Shown here: piece after piece, positions 8,155 to 15,218 of the stretch
How the letters are laid out: every line of letters begins with the position of its first letter
Numbering within the stretch: position 1 is the stretch's first letter
Source: an uncultured bacterium
GTDB taxonomy: Bacteria > Verrucomicrobiota > Kiritimatiellia > RFP12 > UBA1067
Direction: 5' to 3'
Assembly (NCBI GenBank): GCA_902801025.1
Contig: CADCGZ010000013.1
Coordinates: 1-36,245, forward strand
DNA length: 36,245 bases
Position numbers and translations under genes: made by a program
The notes under the pieces: model-generated
Database searches by the model: none
Seen by the model: the letters and a program-made list of their open reading frames with translations, nothing else
What the model was told of the DNA's origin: nothing

Positions 8155-9495
8155 ATGTCGAAGATTTTGATTGTCGATGACGAGCCGCGGATACTTCTTC
8201 TTCTGCAGAGCTTGCTGAAGGCGAACGGATATGTCGTCGAAACTGCGCGCGACGGAAACGCCGCGCTTGACATCGTGCGAAAGGGCGAGGTCGACATAGC
8301 CGTCACCGACTTGCGCATGACGCCAATGGACGGGATGTCGCTTTTCCGCGAGATAAAGGCAATCGCGCCGACCATGCCCGTTGTGCTCCTGACCGCATAC
8401 GCGAGCGTGGAGACGGCGATTGAGGCGATGAAGAGCGGGATTTTCGACTACCTGACGAAACCTTTCAAGGTTGACGATCTTATTGCGTGCCTGAAGCGCG
8501 CGGAAGAGCAGATTGCAAAGGCCGCAACGACTGCGGTGAAGCCGGATCATCCCGTGAGGTATCGTTTCGAGAATCTCATCGCGTCGTCTCCCATGATGAT
8601 GAGCGTCTGCGACACCATACAGAAAGTCGCTCCTACTGCGGCTACGGTGCTCATCAATGGAGAGAGCGGCACGGGCAAGGAAGTCATTGCCAGGACCATA
8701 CATCGCAATTCTACCCGCGCGAAGCGCCCGTGGGTGGCCGTGAACTGCGCGGCAATTCCCGAAAATCTTCTCGAAAGCGAGATGTTCGGGCATGTGAAGG
8801 GCAGTTTCACAGGGGCGGTCTCGGACAAGGAAGGTCTTTTCGAGGCCGCGAATGGCGGAACGCTTTTCCTTGACGAAATCTCGTCAATGCCGCTTATCTT
8901 GCAGGGGAAGCTCCTCCGGGTTCTCCAAGAGAAGGAAATTCGGCGTGTCGGCGGCACGAAGTCGATTCCTGTGGACGTGCGCGTGATCGTGGCGTCGAAC
9001 GCGAATCTCGAAGAGGCCGTCGTGAAGGGGGCTTTTAGGAGCGACCTCTATTATCGCTTTGCCGTGATTACGATTGACATTCCGCCTCTGCGCAAGCGTC
9101 CCGACGACATAATCCCGCTTGCACGGCACTTTATACGCGCGGAGCGCGGGAATGCGGTGTCTCCCGAGATTTCTGCAGATGCCGCAAAGGCGCTTATGGC
9201 GTATGACTGGCCAGGCAATGTGCGCGAACTTGAGAATGCAATAAAACATGCGCTGACATTCTATCATGGCGGTGAAATAACATGCGAACTTCTGCCTCAA
9301 AAGATCCGTGAGCATAAACCTGCGCAGGCAACTTCTGAAGTCGCTGCCAATGCTTCGCTCAAATCGTTCCTTAAACAGAAAGAACGTGAATATATTGAGC
9401 AAATACTCAACAATACGGGCGGTGACAAGGAAAAGGCGGCAGAGACGCTGAAGGTTAATTTGTCAACTCTTTATAGAAAGCTTTCCGACGATTAG
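8155..9495 (+). CDS. NtrC-family sigma-54-dependent response regulator (PilR-like)
   Basis: This is a 446-aa two-component response regulator. The receiver domain (1-120) has the acidic pair D8/D9, phospho-acceptor D52 (TDLRMTPMDG), a conserved Thr in LTAY and the Lys in TKPF. The AAA+ domain (about 145-380) has Walker A GESGTGKE at 169-176, the sigma-54 contact loop GSFTGA at 216-221 and Walker B GGTLFLDEI. GSFTGA is a variant of the usual GAFTGA. The C-terminus is a Fis-type helix-turn-helix (about 415-446). The ATG at 8155 is chosen because longer frames run into the -35 box. Two sigma-54 promoters flank it, one for the pil operon and one for the pilin. It is therefore probably the local activator, a role like PilR. 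No partner histidine kinase is in the window. Confidence 0.93.
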   Translation: MSKILIVDDEPRILLLLQSLLKANGYVVETARDGNAALDIVRKGEVDIAVTDLRMTPMDGMSLFREIKAIAPTMPVVLLTAYASVETAIEAMKSGIFDYLTKPFKVDDLIACLKRAEEQIAKAATTAVKPDHPVRYRFENLIASSPMMMSVCDTIQKVAPTAATVLINGESGTGKEVIARTIHRNSTRAKRPWVAVNCAAIPENLLESEMFGHVKGSFTGAVSDKEGLFEAANGGTLFLDEISSMPLILQGKLLRVLQEKEIRRVGGTKSIPVDVRVIVASNANLEEAVVKGAFRSDLYYRFAVITIDIPPLRKRPDDIIPLARHFIRAERGNAVSPEISADAAKALMAYDWPGNVRELENAIKHALTFYHGGEITCELLPQKIREHKPAQATSEVAANASLKSFLKQKEREYIEQILNNTGGDKEKAAETLKVNLSTLYRKLSDD

Positions 9496-9610
9496 AATTT
9501 TTGCATTGATGCGAAATATTCTTATAAATGAGAAAGAAAAGGCAGCGGAATAAAAGTGATATATGGAGATATTCTTCGGATGAACTGCGGTTATATGCAC
9601 ATTTCTTATC

Positions 9611-9627
9611 TTGGCACATAATTTGCA
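9611..9627 (+). promoter_or_regulatory. Sigma-54 (-24/-12) promoter of the pilin gene
   Basis: TTGGCACATAATTTGCA matches TTGGCAC-N5-TTGCA perfectly, with GG at 9613-9614 and GC at 9625-9626, 10 nt apart. The expected +1 is near 9638, giving a 5' UTR of about 53 nt that contains two copies of GTGTCGGCA. The AT-rich region 9496-9610 upstream would hold the activator sites. Confidence 0.92.
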
Positions 9628-9638
9628 CAAAAGATTTT

Positions 9639-9658
9639 GTGTCGGCATGGTGTCGGCA
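9639..9658 (+). repeat. Direct repeat GTGTCGGCA in the pilin 5' UTR
   Basis: The 9-mer GTGTCGGCA occurs at 9639-9647 and again at 9650-9658, an 11-nt period, directly at and after the predicted transcription start. Its role is unknown. Confidence 0.6.
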
Positions 9659-9690
9659 CAAATAAACAAACACAAAAAAGGAACACAACC

Positions 9691-10071
9691 ATGAAAAAGA
9701 TGTTGAAGGGTTTTACCCTCGTGGAAATCATGATCGTGGTCGCCATCATCGCCATTTTGGCCGCTGTCGCGATCCCGAACTTCATTAAGTATCGCCGTTC
9801 GTCTCAGGCGACTGCCTGCGTTTCGAACCTCAAGCAGATCCAGGCTGCCAAGGAACAGTGCCTCATGGCTGGCAAGGAACTCAACTCGGCGAATCTGTTC
9901 GGCGATGCGGGCTACATCAAGGTCGAGCCCAAGTGCCCGGCGCAGATGACGGTTTCCTATACGATTGGCGATGCCACGACCGATCCGAGCTGCTCCTATT
10001 CGCAGACGGATGCAAGCGACACGTCGACCTGGCACTCGCTCAATCGTGCGGCGACGAGCACCGGTACTTGA
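9691..10071 (+). CDS. Type IV pilin (probable major pilin)
   Basis: This is a 126-aa prepilin. It has a short class III leader (MKKMLKG) cut before F8. The mature N-terminus FTLVE carries the assembly Glu (residue 12 of the precursor), followed by a hydrophobic helix to about residue 30. Four cysteines (43, 57, 82, 101) could form two disulfides. The C-terminal 25 residues are rich in Ser, Thr and Asp. The ATG at 9691 is supported by an AAGGA Shine-Dalgarno 8-9 nt upstream and by the leader. The gene is monocistronic between a sigma-54 promoter and a terminator, the usual setting of an abundant major pilin. A type II pseudopilin (GspG-like) is the alternative, since the N-terminal segment cannot tell them apart. 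Confidence 0.9.
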   Translation: MKKMLKGFTLVEIMIVVAIIAILAAVAIPNFIKYRRSSQATACVSNLKQIQAAKEQCLMAGKELNSANLFGDAGYIKVEPKCPAQMTVSYTIGDATTDPSCSYSQTDASDTSTWHSLNRAATSTGT

Positions 10072-10078
10072 TAAGCTG

Positions 10079-10094
10079 ATGCACGAAAGTGCAT
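10079..10094 (+). other. Stem-loop with GAAA tetraloop after the pilin stop
   Basis: ATGCAC (10079-10084) and GTGCAT (10089-10094) form a 6-bp stem closed by the GNRA-type loop GAAA. It lies 8 nt after the stop and just before the terminator hairpin. It has no T-tract of its own, so it may be an mRNA 3'-end stabilising element. Confidence 0.55.
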
Positions 10095-10100
10095 GACGCC

Positions 10101-10133
10101 ACGGGCGGTCTGAAAGGGCCGCCCGTTCGTTTT
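10101..10133 (+). terminator. Rho-independent terminator of the pilin gene
   Basis: A 10-bp stem (10101-10110 with 10117-10126, one T-G wobble), rich in G and C, has loop TGAAAG and is followed by TCGTTTT. It ends the pilin transcript 15 nt before the next start codon, or attenuates read-through into the glycosyltransferase gene. Confidence 0.85.
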
Positions 10134-10142
10134 AAATTAACA

Positions 10143-12176
10143 ATGGATTTCGCAGAGATATCGAAAAGGCGCAACCTTCTTCTTCTTGCAGGTTGCGTGG
10201 CCTTGGTGCAGGTTGCCTGCTACTATCTGGCTGGCGCCACTGTGCGCGGCGACGGCGCGCTTGCCATTGCGCAGCCGGACACTTTGCTCTACTGCCAGGC
10301 GGCGCGTAGGATAGCGGAGGGCTTTCCGTTTTCATTTTCCGAAGGAACGGCCGTCTCAACCGGCACGACTTCAGTAGCATATCCGTTTGTTCTCGCCGTT
10401 CCGTATGTGCTTGGTTGCAAGGGGACGGCCCTCCTGACGGCGGGCTTTCTTCTCAATGCAATCTTCTATCTTCTTTTCGTAGTCGGATGGGGTGCTGTCG
10501 CCTGTCGCGTCTTTGAAGGGCGTCCGACTGCGCGTGTCGTCTCCGTCGCGCTTCTTGCATTGTTCGGGCCTTTTGCCTACTGCGCTCTTGCCCAAAGCGA
10601 CATCGGTCTTTGGATGGCGGTAAGCGCATGGCTTGCCTATGGTCTTTATTCAGGCAGAAAATGCCTGTATGTGCCGCTTCTCCTGATTGCGCCCTGGGTA
10701 AGACCAGAGGGAATGGTCGTCGTTGTCGCATATTGTGCGCTTTGCGCCATGGAATGCATTCGTGGCCGACGTCTTTCAAGTGAAATTGCAATAGCCGCAG
10801 TCGCAGTCGTTTCTACATTGTGCGTTTTCGCGCTTAACTACGCGCTTACCGGGGCTTGCCAGTTCTCGTCGGTGGCGAACAAGGGCTATTTTACTAATTT
10901 GTCTTTTTCGTCTGCGATTTTTGCGTCGGCTGTTGATGCGATGAGGATTGCAAAGGCGTATCTCCTCGGCATTCCACAGGAATCTCCGCGTGATTTGTTC
11001 TATCTGCCTCTTGTTGGCGCGGCGTTTCTGTGGATCGGCGTGTTTTCCCGTTCATGGCGCGAGGTTTCCTGGCGGGAACTTGCGTGGTATCTTGCAATGT
11101 TGGGAGGGGTTGCCACTGTCGCCACGAGCGGCTGGCAAAATACGAACCTCGATCGCTATCTCGCATGGATAATGCCTGTCCTTGTCCTTTATATGTCGTT
11201 TGGTGCCGATGTTGTTGCCTCTCGCCTCAAGTCTGGCATTGCAGAGAGACTCCCGCATTTGGTGCTTGTCGTCTTCTCGGCGGCAATGGCGATTGTGTTT
11301 GTCGGGATATTCCACGGCAGCGCGGCCCGCTCCGACCAAGACCGTCATTTTGCCGTGCGATGTGAAGCCGAGATTCCTCGTGGATCCTCCGTCGGGGCTC
11401 TGAGCGTGGCTGGGCTTGCCTACGAAATGACGCCTCGCCGTTTTGCGCATATTTCGGGTATCTATTCCCCAGAATTTCAGGCGCATTCTGCCGCTGCGAG
11501 TATTGAGATACTCAAAAACGAGCCATCGACCCGTTTCGACTACTGGTTCGTGAAGACCGTTGAAAAGAAGTCGGCCATGTGCGACAAACCGGACGTGATC
11601 GCCGGTGAGACTGTTCTGTCGTGTCCTCCTGACTTCGAGTTGCGCAAGGCCGATTGGTCTGCCTACGATGCTGCGGAGGCCGCACCTTCGTATCTCGCGT
11701 CAAACATGACTCTTTCCGCGCATGTAGACGTTGCCTATGAGAAAGACGAAAAGGCGTATGACTACGAGGCGCTTTCGCGCGACGATTATCCGATCTTCGC
11801 GCCGTATCACGCCGCAGGCGAGCTTAATGGCACTAATGTCGTAGATGGCGGTAGATTTCTCTATGGCGGCGATGCGATGACGGTTCCCTTGAAACCCGGG
11901 CGCGACGTTCATGTTGTCATGCGCACGGCGCTTAAATGTTCTGTAGCTACGAGCCGTGAACTCTGGGGGACGCGGAGCGATTTCGCGTTGAAAACCCCAA
12001 TGACGCTGAGGGTCATTGTCAATGGAGAGGATGCCGGAGATGTCTCGTTCCCTGTTTCAGAGGGCGACTTTGCCGACGTGCATTTTACCGTCCCTGGGCG
12101 CTTCATCGTCTCCGACGCGACTCGCCTCGCGTTTCTCGGCGAGCATGTGGCTTTTGCCTACTGGTTCTTCCAGTAG
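10143..12176 (+). CDS. GT-C fold membrane glycosyltransferase (PMT/ArnT-like), candidate pilin glycosyltransferase
   Basis: This is a 677-aa polytopic inner-membrane protein. About ten or eleven TM helices span residues 10-405, followed by a soluble C-terminal region of about 270 aa. The first loop carries QPDTLLYCQAARRIAEG followed by a GTTS motif, the pattern of lipid-linked-sugar GT-C transferases, whose catalytic acidic residue lies in this loop. WVRPEG and a later LDRYLAW segment also fit the group. The ATG at 10143 is chosen because longer frames run through the terminator. No Shine-Dalgarno is seen. The position directly behind the pilin, whose tail is rich in Ser and Thr, suggests but does not prove a role in pilin glycosylation. 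Third positions look less GC-rich than in the genes after 15 kb. Confidence 0.72.
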   Translation: MDFAEISKRRNLLLLAGCVALVQVACYYLAGATVRGDGALAIAQPDTLLYCQAARRIAEGFPFSFSEGTAVSTGTTSVAYPFVLAVPYVLGCKGTALLTAGFLLNAIFYLLFVVGWGAVACRVFEGRPTARVVSVALLALFGPFAYCALAQSDIGLWMAVSAWLAYGLYSGRKCLYVPLLLIAPWVRPEGMVVVVAYCALCAMECIRGRRLSSEIAIAAVAVVSTLCVFALNYALTGACQFSSVANKGYFTNLSFSSAIFASAVDAMRIAKAYLLGIPQESPRDLFYLPLVGAAFLWIGVFSRSWREVSWRELAWYLAMLGGVATVATSGWQNTNLDRYLAWIMPVLVLYMSFGADVVASRLKSGIAERLPHLVLVVFSAAMAIVFVGIFHGSAARSDQDRHFAVRCEAEIPRGSSVGALSVAGLAYEMTPRRFAHISGIYSPEFQAHSAAASIEILKNEPSTRFDYWFVKTVEKKSAMCDKPDVIAGETVLSCPPDFELRKADWSAYDAAEAAPSYLASNMTLSAHVDVAYEKDEKAYDYEALSRDDYPIFAPYHAAGELNGTNVVDGGRFLYGGDAMTVPLKPGRDVHVVMRTALKCSVATSRELWGTRSDFALKTPMTLRVIVNGEDAGDVSFPVSEGDFADVHFTVPGRFIVSDATRLAFLGEHVAFAYWFFQ

Positions 12177-12184
12177 CCGAATTA

Positions 12185-12193
12185 TGCTATAAT
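12185..12193 (+). promoter_or_regulatory. Extended -10 promoter of the ABC operon, leaderless
   Basis: TGcTATAAT at 12185-12193 is a perfect extended -10. It ends 7 nt before the ATG at 12201, the same spacing as at pilB and ntrC. The -35 region (TTCTTC at 12165-12170, 17-nt spacer) is poor, as is common with extended -10 elements. No Shine-Dalgarno is present. Confidence 0.75.
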
Positions 12194-12200
12194 TACTCTC

Positions 12201-12881
12201 ATGGTATATGCGTTGCGAAAGCTGATCGCCTTCGTGTTCCTCGGCGGGATGTTCTGGTTCATCTACCAGGACCTTGACAATCTCGGCAAGCCGTGGTTCA
12301 TGCATGCGCTTGGCCTCATCGCCATCGTATTTGCGTTTTTCTGGCTTTTGATACCGATGGTCGTCGTGTGGCTCAGGATCAGAAGCCGCCGTGCGAAAAA
12401 CCGCGAACGCCATGCGCAGTGGCTCGCGGAAGGAGGCATCGAGAGTCTGCGTCCTCGACCGGTGAAGAAGGGCGAAGGAGCGAGCAAGGGTGCAAAAGTG
12501 ACATCCATATCGTCTGACGACCAGGTGTTTTACCACGAGAAGGGGACGCTTTACACGGAGTTGGATTCTGACGCTGTCGATTTGTCGCACAATGCAGGAC
12601 GACCTGTAGGTCGCCCGAGCGACGTCGCTTTCCCGGGCATGCGGAGGAAGTGCAGCGTCGCGCAGCGCACGCACTGCTATTTTACTGACCGCCGGATTGC
12701 TTTTGCCAGCAAGGACATGGACTTCGGCATCCCGTTCGGCGAATTGAAGTCTTTTTCCGTGATGCCCGGCGGTCTTGTCTTCAAGGCGGATGGTGGCACA
12801 TCTGCCGCGCGTTTTGCGTTCACTTTCCACAACCCGCTTGTGGCTGCGGACGTTCTGCGCTTTCTTAAGGAGAAATCATGA
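12201..12881 (+). CDS. Two-TM protein with a possible PH/GRAM-like C-terminal domain
   Basis: This is a 226-aa protein and the first gene of a four-gene operon. Two TM helices (about 8-24 and 36-60) are followed by a basic segment, so the remainder should be cytoplasmic. Residues about 105-226 contain a YFTDRRIAFASK pattern followed by IPFGELKSFSV. This resembles the TDRR strand motif of bacterial PH or GRAM-like domains. No enzyme motif is visible. The stop overlaps the start of the ABC ATPase gene (ATGA), so it may be an accessory subunit of that transporter. The domain call is by eye only. Confidence 0.6.
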   Translation: MVYALRKLIAFVFLGGMFWFIYQDLDNLGKPWFMHALGLIAIVFAFFWLLIPMVVVWLRIRSRRAKNRERHAQWLAEGGIESLRPRPVKKGEGASKGAKVTSISSDDQVFYHEKGTLYTELDSDAVDLSHNAGRPVGRPSDVAFPGMRRKCSVAQRTHCYFTDRRIAFASKDMDFGIPFGELKSFSVMPGGLVFKADGGTSAARFAFTFHNPLVAADVLRFLKEKS

Positions 12882-13609
12882 GCGAGTGCTCGGATATTGT
12901 TCAACTCGAAGGTGTCACCCGTGCGTTTGCCGGCACAAAGGCGGTCGACGGGCTCTCGCTTAAGTTGAAAGCCGGCGAGGTCATGGGCTTTCTCGGCACC
13001 AATGGCGCCGGCAAGACGACGACGATAAAGATGATGCTCGGGCTTCTCGCCCCCACGTCCGGCACAGTCAAGGTGCTTGGCGGCGATCCTTCCGATCCGC
13101 ACGTCCGCGCGCACATCGGCTACATGCCCGAGGTCGCGACATACTATCCCTACCTCAACGCGCGCGAGCTTCTCGCGTTCTACGGCGGCATCTGCGGACT
13201 CGACGCAAAGACCGTTCGCTTGCGCGCAGACTCGCTTCTCGAGTCCGTCGGGCTTGCCGATGCCGCGAAGCGTCCGCTTAAGACATACTCTAAAGGGATG
13301 CTGCAGCGCGCCGGGATAGCCCAGGCGCTTCTCGGCGATCCCGATCTCCTCGTTCTCGACGAGCCGTTCACGGGGCTTGACCCGCTTGCGCGAATCCATT
13401 TCCGCGAGCTCCTGCGCGGACTAAAGGAGCGTGGCAAGACTATTTTCTTCTCTTCGCACGAGCTTGGCGAGACCGAGCTTCTTTGCGACCGGGTCGCGAT
13501 AATGAAGAAGGGCCATTGCGTCTACCAGGGGCCTGTGAAGGACATCGCCGGCGACGGCGCGACAAATCTTGAGCGTCTTTTCCTCAAGACACTGGAGGAG
13601 GCGAAATGA
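12878..13609 (+). CDS. ABC transporter ATP-binding protein (ABC-2 type exporter)
   Basis: This is a 243-aa nucleotide-binding subunit. Walker A is GTNGAGKTT (about 40-48), the signature is YSKGMLQR (137-144) in place of LSGGQ, and Walker B is LLVLDEP with D161/E162. The switch His is in SSHELGE. The Y/F-SKGM signature is typical of the NosF/CcmA/Nat-like group that pairs with ABC-2 permeases. ATGA overlaps occur at both ends, with the two-TM protein upstream and the permease downstream. The substrate is unknown. Confidence 0.93.
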   Translation: MSECSDIVQLEGVTRAFAGTKAVDGLSLKLKAGEVMGFLGTNGAGKTTTIKMMLGLLAPTSGTVKVLGGDPSDPHVRAHIGYMPEVATYYPYLNARELLAFYGGICGLDAKTVRLRADSLLESVGLADAAKRPLKTYSKGMLQRAGIAQALLGDPDLLVLDEPFTGLDPLARIHFRELLRGLKERGKTIFFSSHELGETELLCDRVAIMKKGHCVYQGPVKDIAGDGATNLERLFLKTLEEAK

Positions 13610-14385
13610 AACTCTTTGCACGACAAGTGTGCGCTCTCGTGAAGCTCTCGTTCGTCGAGCTTTGGCGCCGCAACGACATTTTCGCCCTCGTCCTTCTCGG
13701 TCTTGCGTTGATGGTGCCGCTTTCGATGGCGACTCCTTTTGGCGCCGAGGGTGCGTCGCGTTATCTCGACGAGATGGCGCTCCTTCTCGTGTGGGGATTT
13801 TCGCTCTTCATCGCGCTTGGCACGGGGCAGCGGCTTTTCCCGCCTGAATTTGAGTCGCGCACGATCTACCCGCTTCTCGCAAAGCCGATTTCGCGCGGGC
13901 GTCTCCTCGTCGGCAAGTACATCGGCGCGGTCGCGGCGTCGTGGTCGGCGCTTGCGTTCTTCTATGTCCTCTTCGTTGCAAGCGTTCTTCTGCGCGGCGG
14001 CACATTTGCCGCGGAACTGCCGCAGGCAATTGTTCTGCACTTTGCGTTCGTAGCGCTTGCCGTCTCCGTCTCTCTCCTTGGATCTCTTCTCGTTTCAGCA
14101 TCGGCGAACCTGACCTTGTCTGCGCTTGTTCTCGTAGGCATGTTCTTCTTTGGCCGTCGCCTTCCCGAATATGCTGAAGGTCTCAATCCCGCGCTCGCGT
14201 GGGTCGTGAAGACAGTTTACGCGATTGCGCCGCATTCAGAATTCTTCGACATGCGCCAGCGGCTCGTGCATGGCTGGGGCGCAGTTGACGGCGGCGTGCT
14301 TGTGGCTGTCCTTGCCTATGCAATGTGGTATGTCTTTGTCGTTATATTGCTGGCGGATGTTGTTCTCAATCGGAAGCGTGTGTAG
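13606..14385 (+). CDS. ABC-2 type transporter permease (NosY-like)
   Basis: This is a 259-aa integral membrane protein with about six TM helices (near 25-43, 57-74, 104-125, 140-163, 166-182 and 232-253). The segment ESRTIYPLLAKPISR between the second and third helices is characteristic of the NosY-type ABC-2 permeases that couple to the preceding ATPase family. It overlaps that ATPase gene by ATGA and ends 2 nt before the TPR gene. It probably acts as an exporter or envelope-remodelling transporter; the substrate cannot be inferred. Confidence 0.88.
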   Translation: MKLFARQVCALVKLSFVELWRRNDIFALVLLGLALMVPLSMATPFGAEGASRYLDEMALLLVWGFSLFIALGTGQRLFPPEFESRTIYPLLAKPISRGRLLVGKYIGAVAASWSALAFFYVLFVASVLLRGGTFAAELPQAIVLHFAFVALAVSVSLLGSLLVSASANLTLSALVLVGMFFFGRRLPEYAEGLNPALAWVVKTVYAIAPHSEFFDMRQRLVHGWGAVDGGVLVAVLAYAMWYVFVVILLADVVLNRKRV

Positions 14386-14387
14386 AC

Positions 14388-15176
14388 ATGGAGAAGCTTT
14401 TTGCCAACGTCCGCGCCTTTTTTCTTTTATGCCTGTTTTTGGGGCTCTCGCATGTCGCTCTCCTGTCGAGTATGGGCCCGCGCTTTGGCGAAGCGATGCC
14501 CCAGGTCGTGAAGGGCGATGGCGCTCTTGCCGTCGCGTTCGGTGACGCTCGCGAGACGATCAGTCAGGCATTCGTCCACAAGGCAGACTCTTATTTCCAC
14601 GGCGGAATTGACATGGAGTGCGATCATCTCGCGGAGCATGGAAACGCCGCCCACGATGACGATCACGACCATGAAGACTGCCACGACGAGCACGACCGTG
14701 GCGAAGCGATGCAAGGCGCCTTCGATCCGTGGCATTGGATCAACTCGCATGTCCGCGCGCCAGACGTGCATCGGCATCTTGGCGGCGGCGAGACGATAGA
14801 GCTTATGCCGTGGTTCTGGGCATCCGTAAAAGCCGATCCGCACAACATCGACGCATGGTCGACGACGTGGTATATTGCGAACAACATGATGAAGGACAAG
14901 GATCTTGCGCTACGTGTCGTCACCGAGGGGCTTGAGAAGAATCCTGACGATCCGGAACTCCTCATTTGCCGCGGACGGACGATTTATGACAATGGCCGCG
15001 GCGAATTCGCCGCGGCGCGGGAGGCGTTTTCGGCGGCAGTCGCGGCGGCAGGTCGCATGTTGCAGCGCGGCGGCTCGCCGGACGAGCGCATTTTGAAGGC
15101 CCGTGACTTTGCACAGGCGTATCTTGACGACCTGGAGAAGAAGGCGTCTATGGAGCACGGCTCGGGCGGCCGTTGA
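14388..15176 (+). CDS. Membrane-anchored TPR protein with a His/Asp/Glu-rich loop
   Basis: This is a 262-aa protein with an N-terminal hydrophobic helix (about 10-29), a membrane anchor or uncleaved signal. YFHGG (69-73) is followed by an acidic, histidine-rich stretch at 78-104 (with HDDDHDHEDCHDEHD), and then FDPWHWINSHV. The C-terminal half (about 145-255) reads as TPR-like helix pairs (WASVKADPHNIDAW; LEKNPDDPELL). The dense His, Asp, Glu and Cys residues suggest metal binding. The ATG at 14388, two bases after the permease stop, is preferred over longer frames inside that gene. It is probably a partner of the ABC transporter. I recall YFHGG-type TPR proteins in PVC genomes but know no assigned function. 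Confidence 0.75.
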   Translation: MEKLFANVRAFFLLCLFLGLSHVALLSSMGPRFGEAMPQVVKGDGALAVAFGDARETISQAFVHKADSYFHGGIDMECDHLAEHGNAAHDDDHDHEDCHDEHDRGEAMQGAFDPWHWINSHVRAPDVHRHLGGGETIELMPWFWASVKADPHNIDAWSTTWYIANNMMKDKDLALRVVTEGLEKNPDDPELLICRGRTIYDNGRGEFAAAREAFSAAVAAAGRMLQRGGSPDERILKARDFAQAYLDDLEKKASMEHGSGGR

Positions 15177-15218
15177 AGGAACTGTGGGATTTACTTGGAG
15201 GACTTTAAGACACCGACT

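Noticed and set aside
10089-10142. Upstream extension of the GT-C gene
   Set aside because: It would translate the pilin terminator hairpin; the ATG at 10143 gives a normal N-terminus before the first TM helix.
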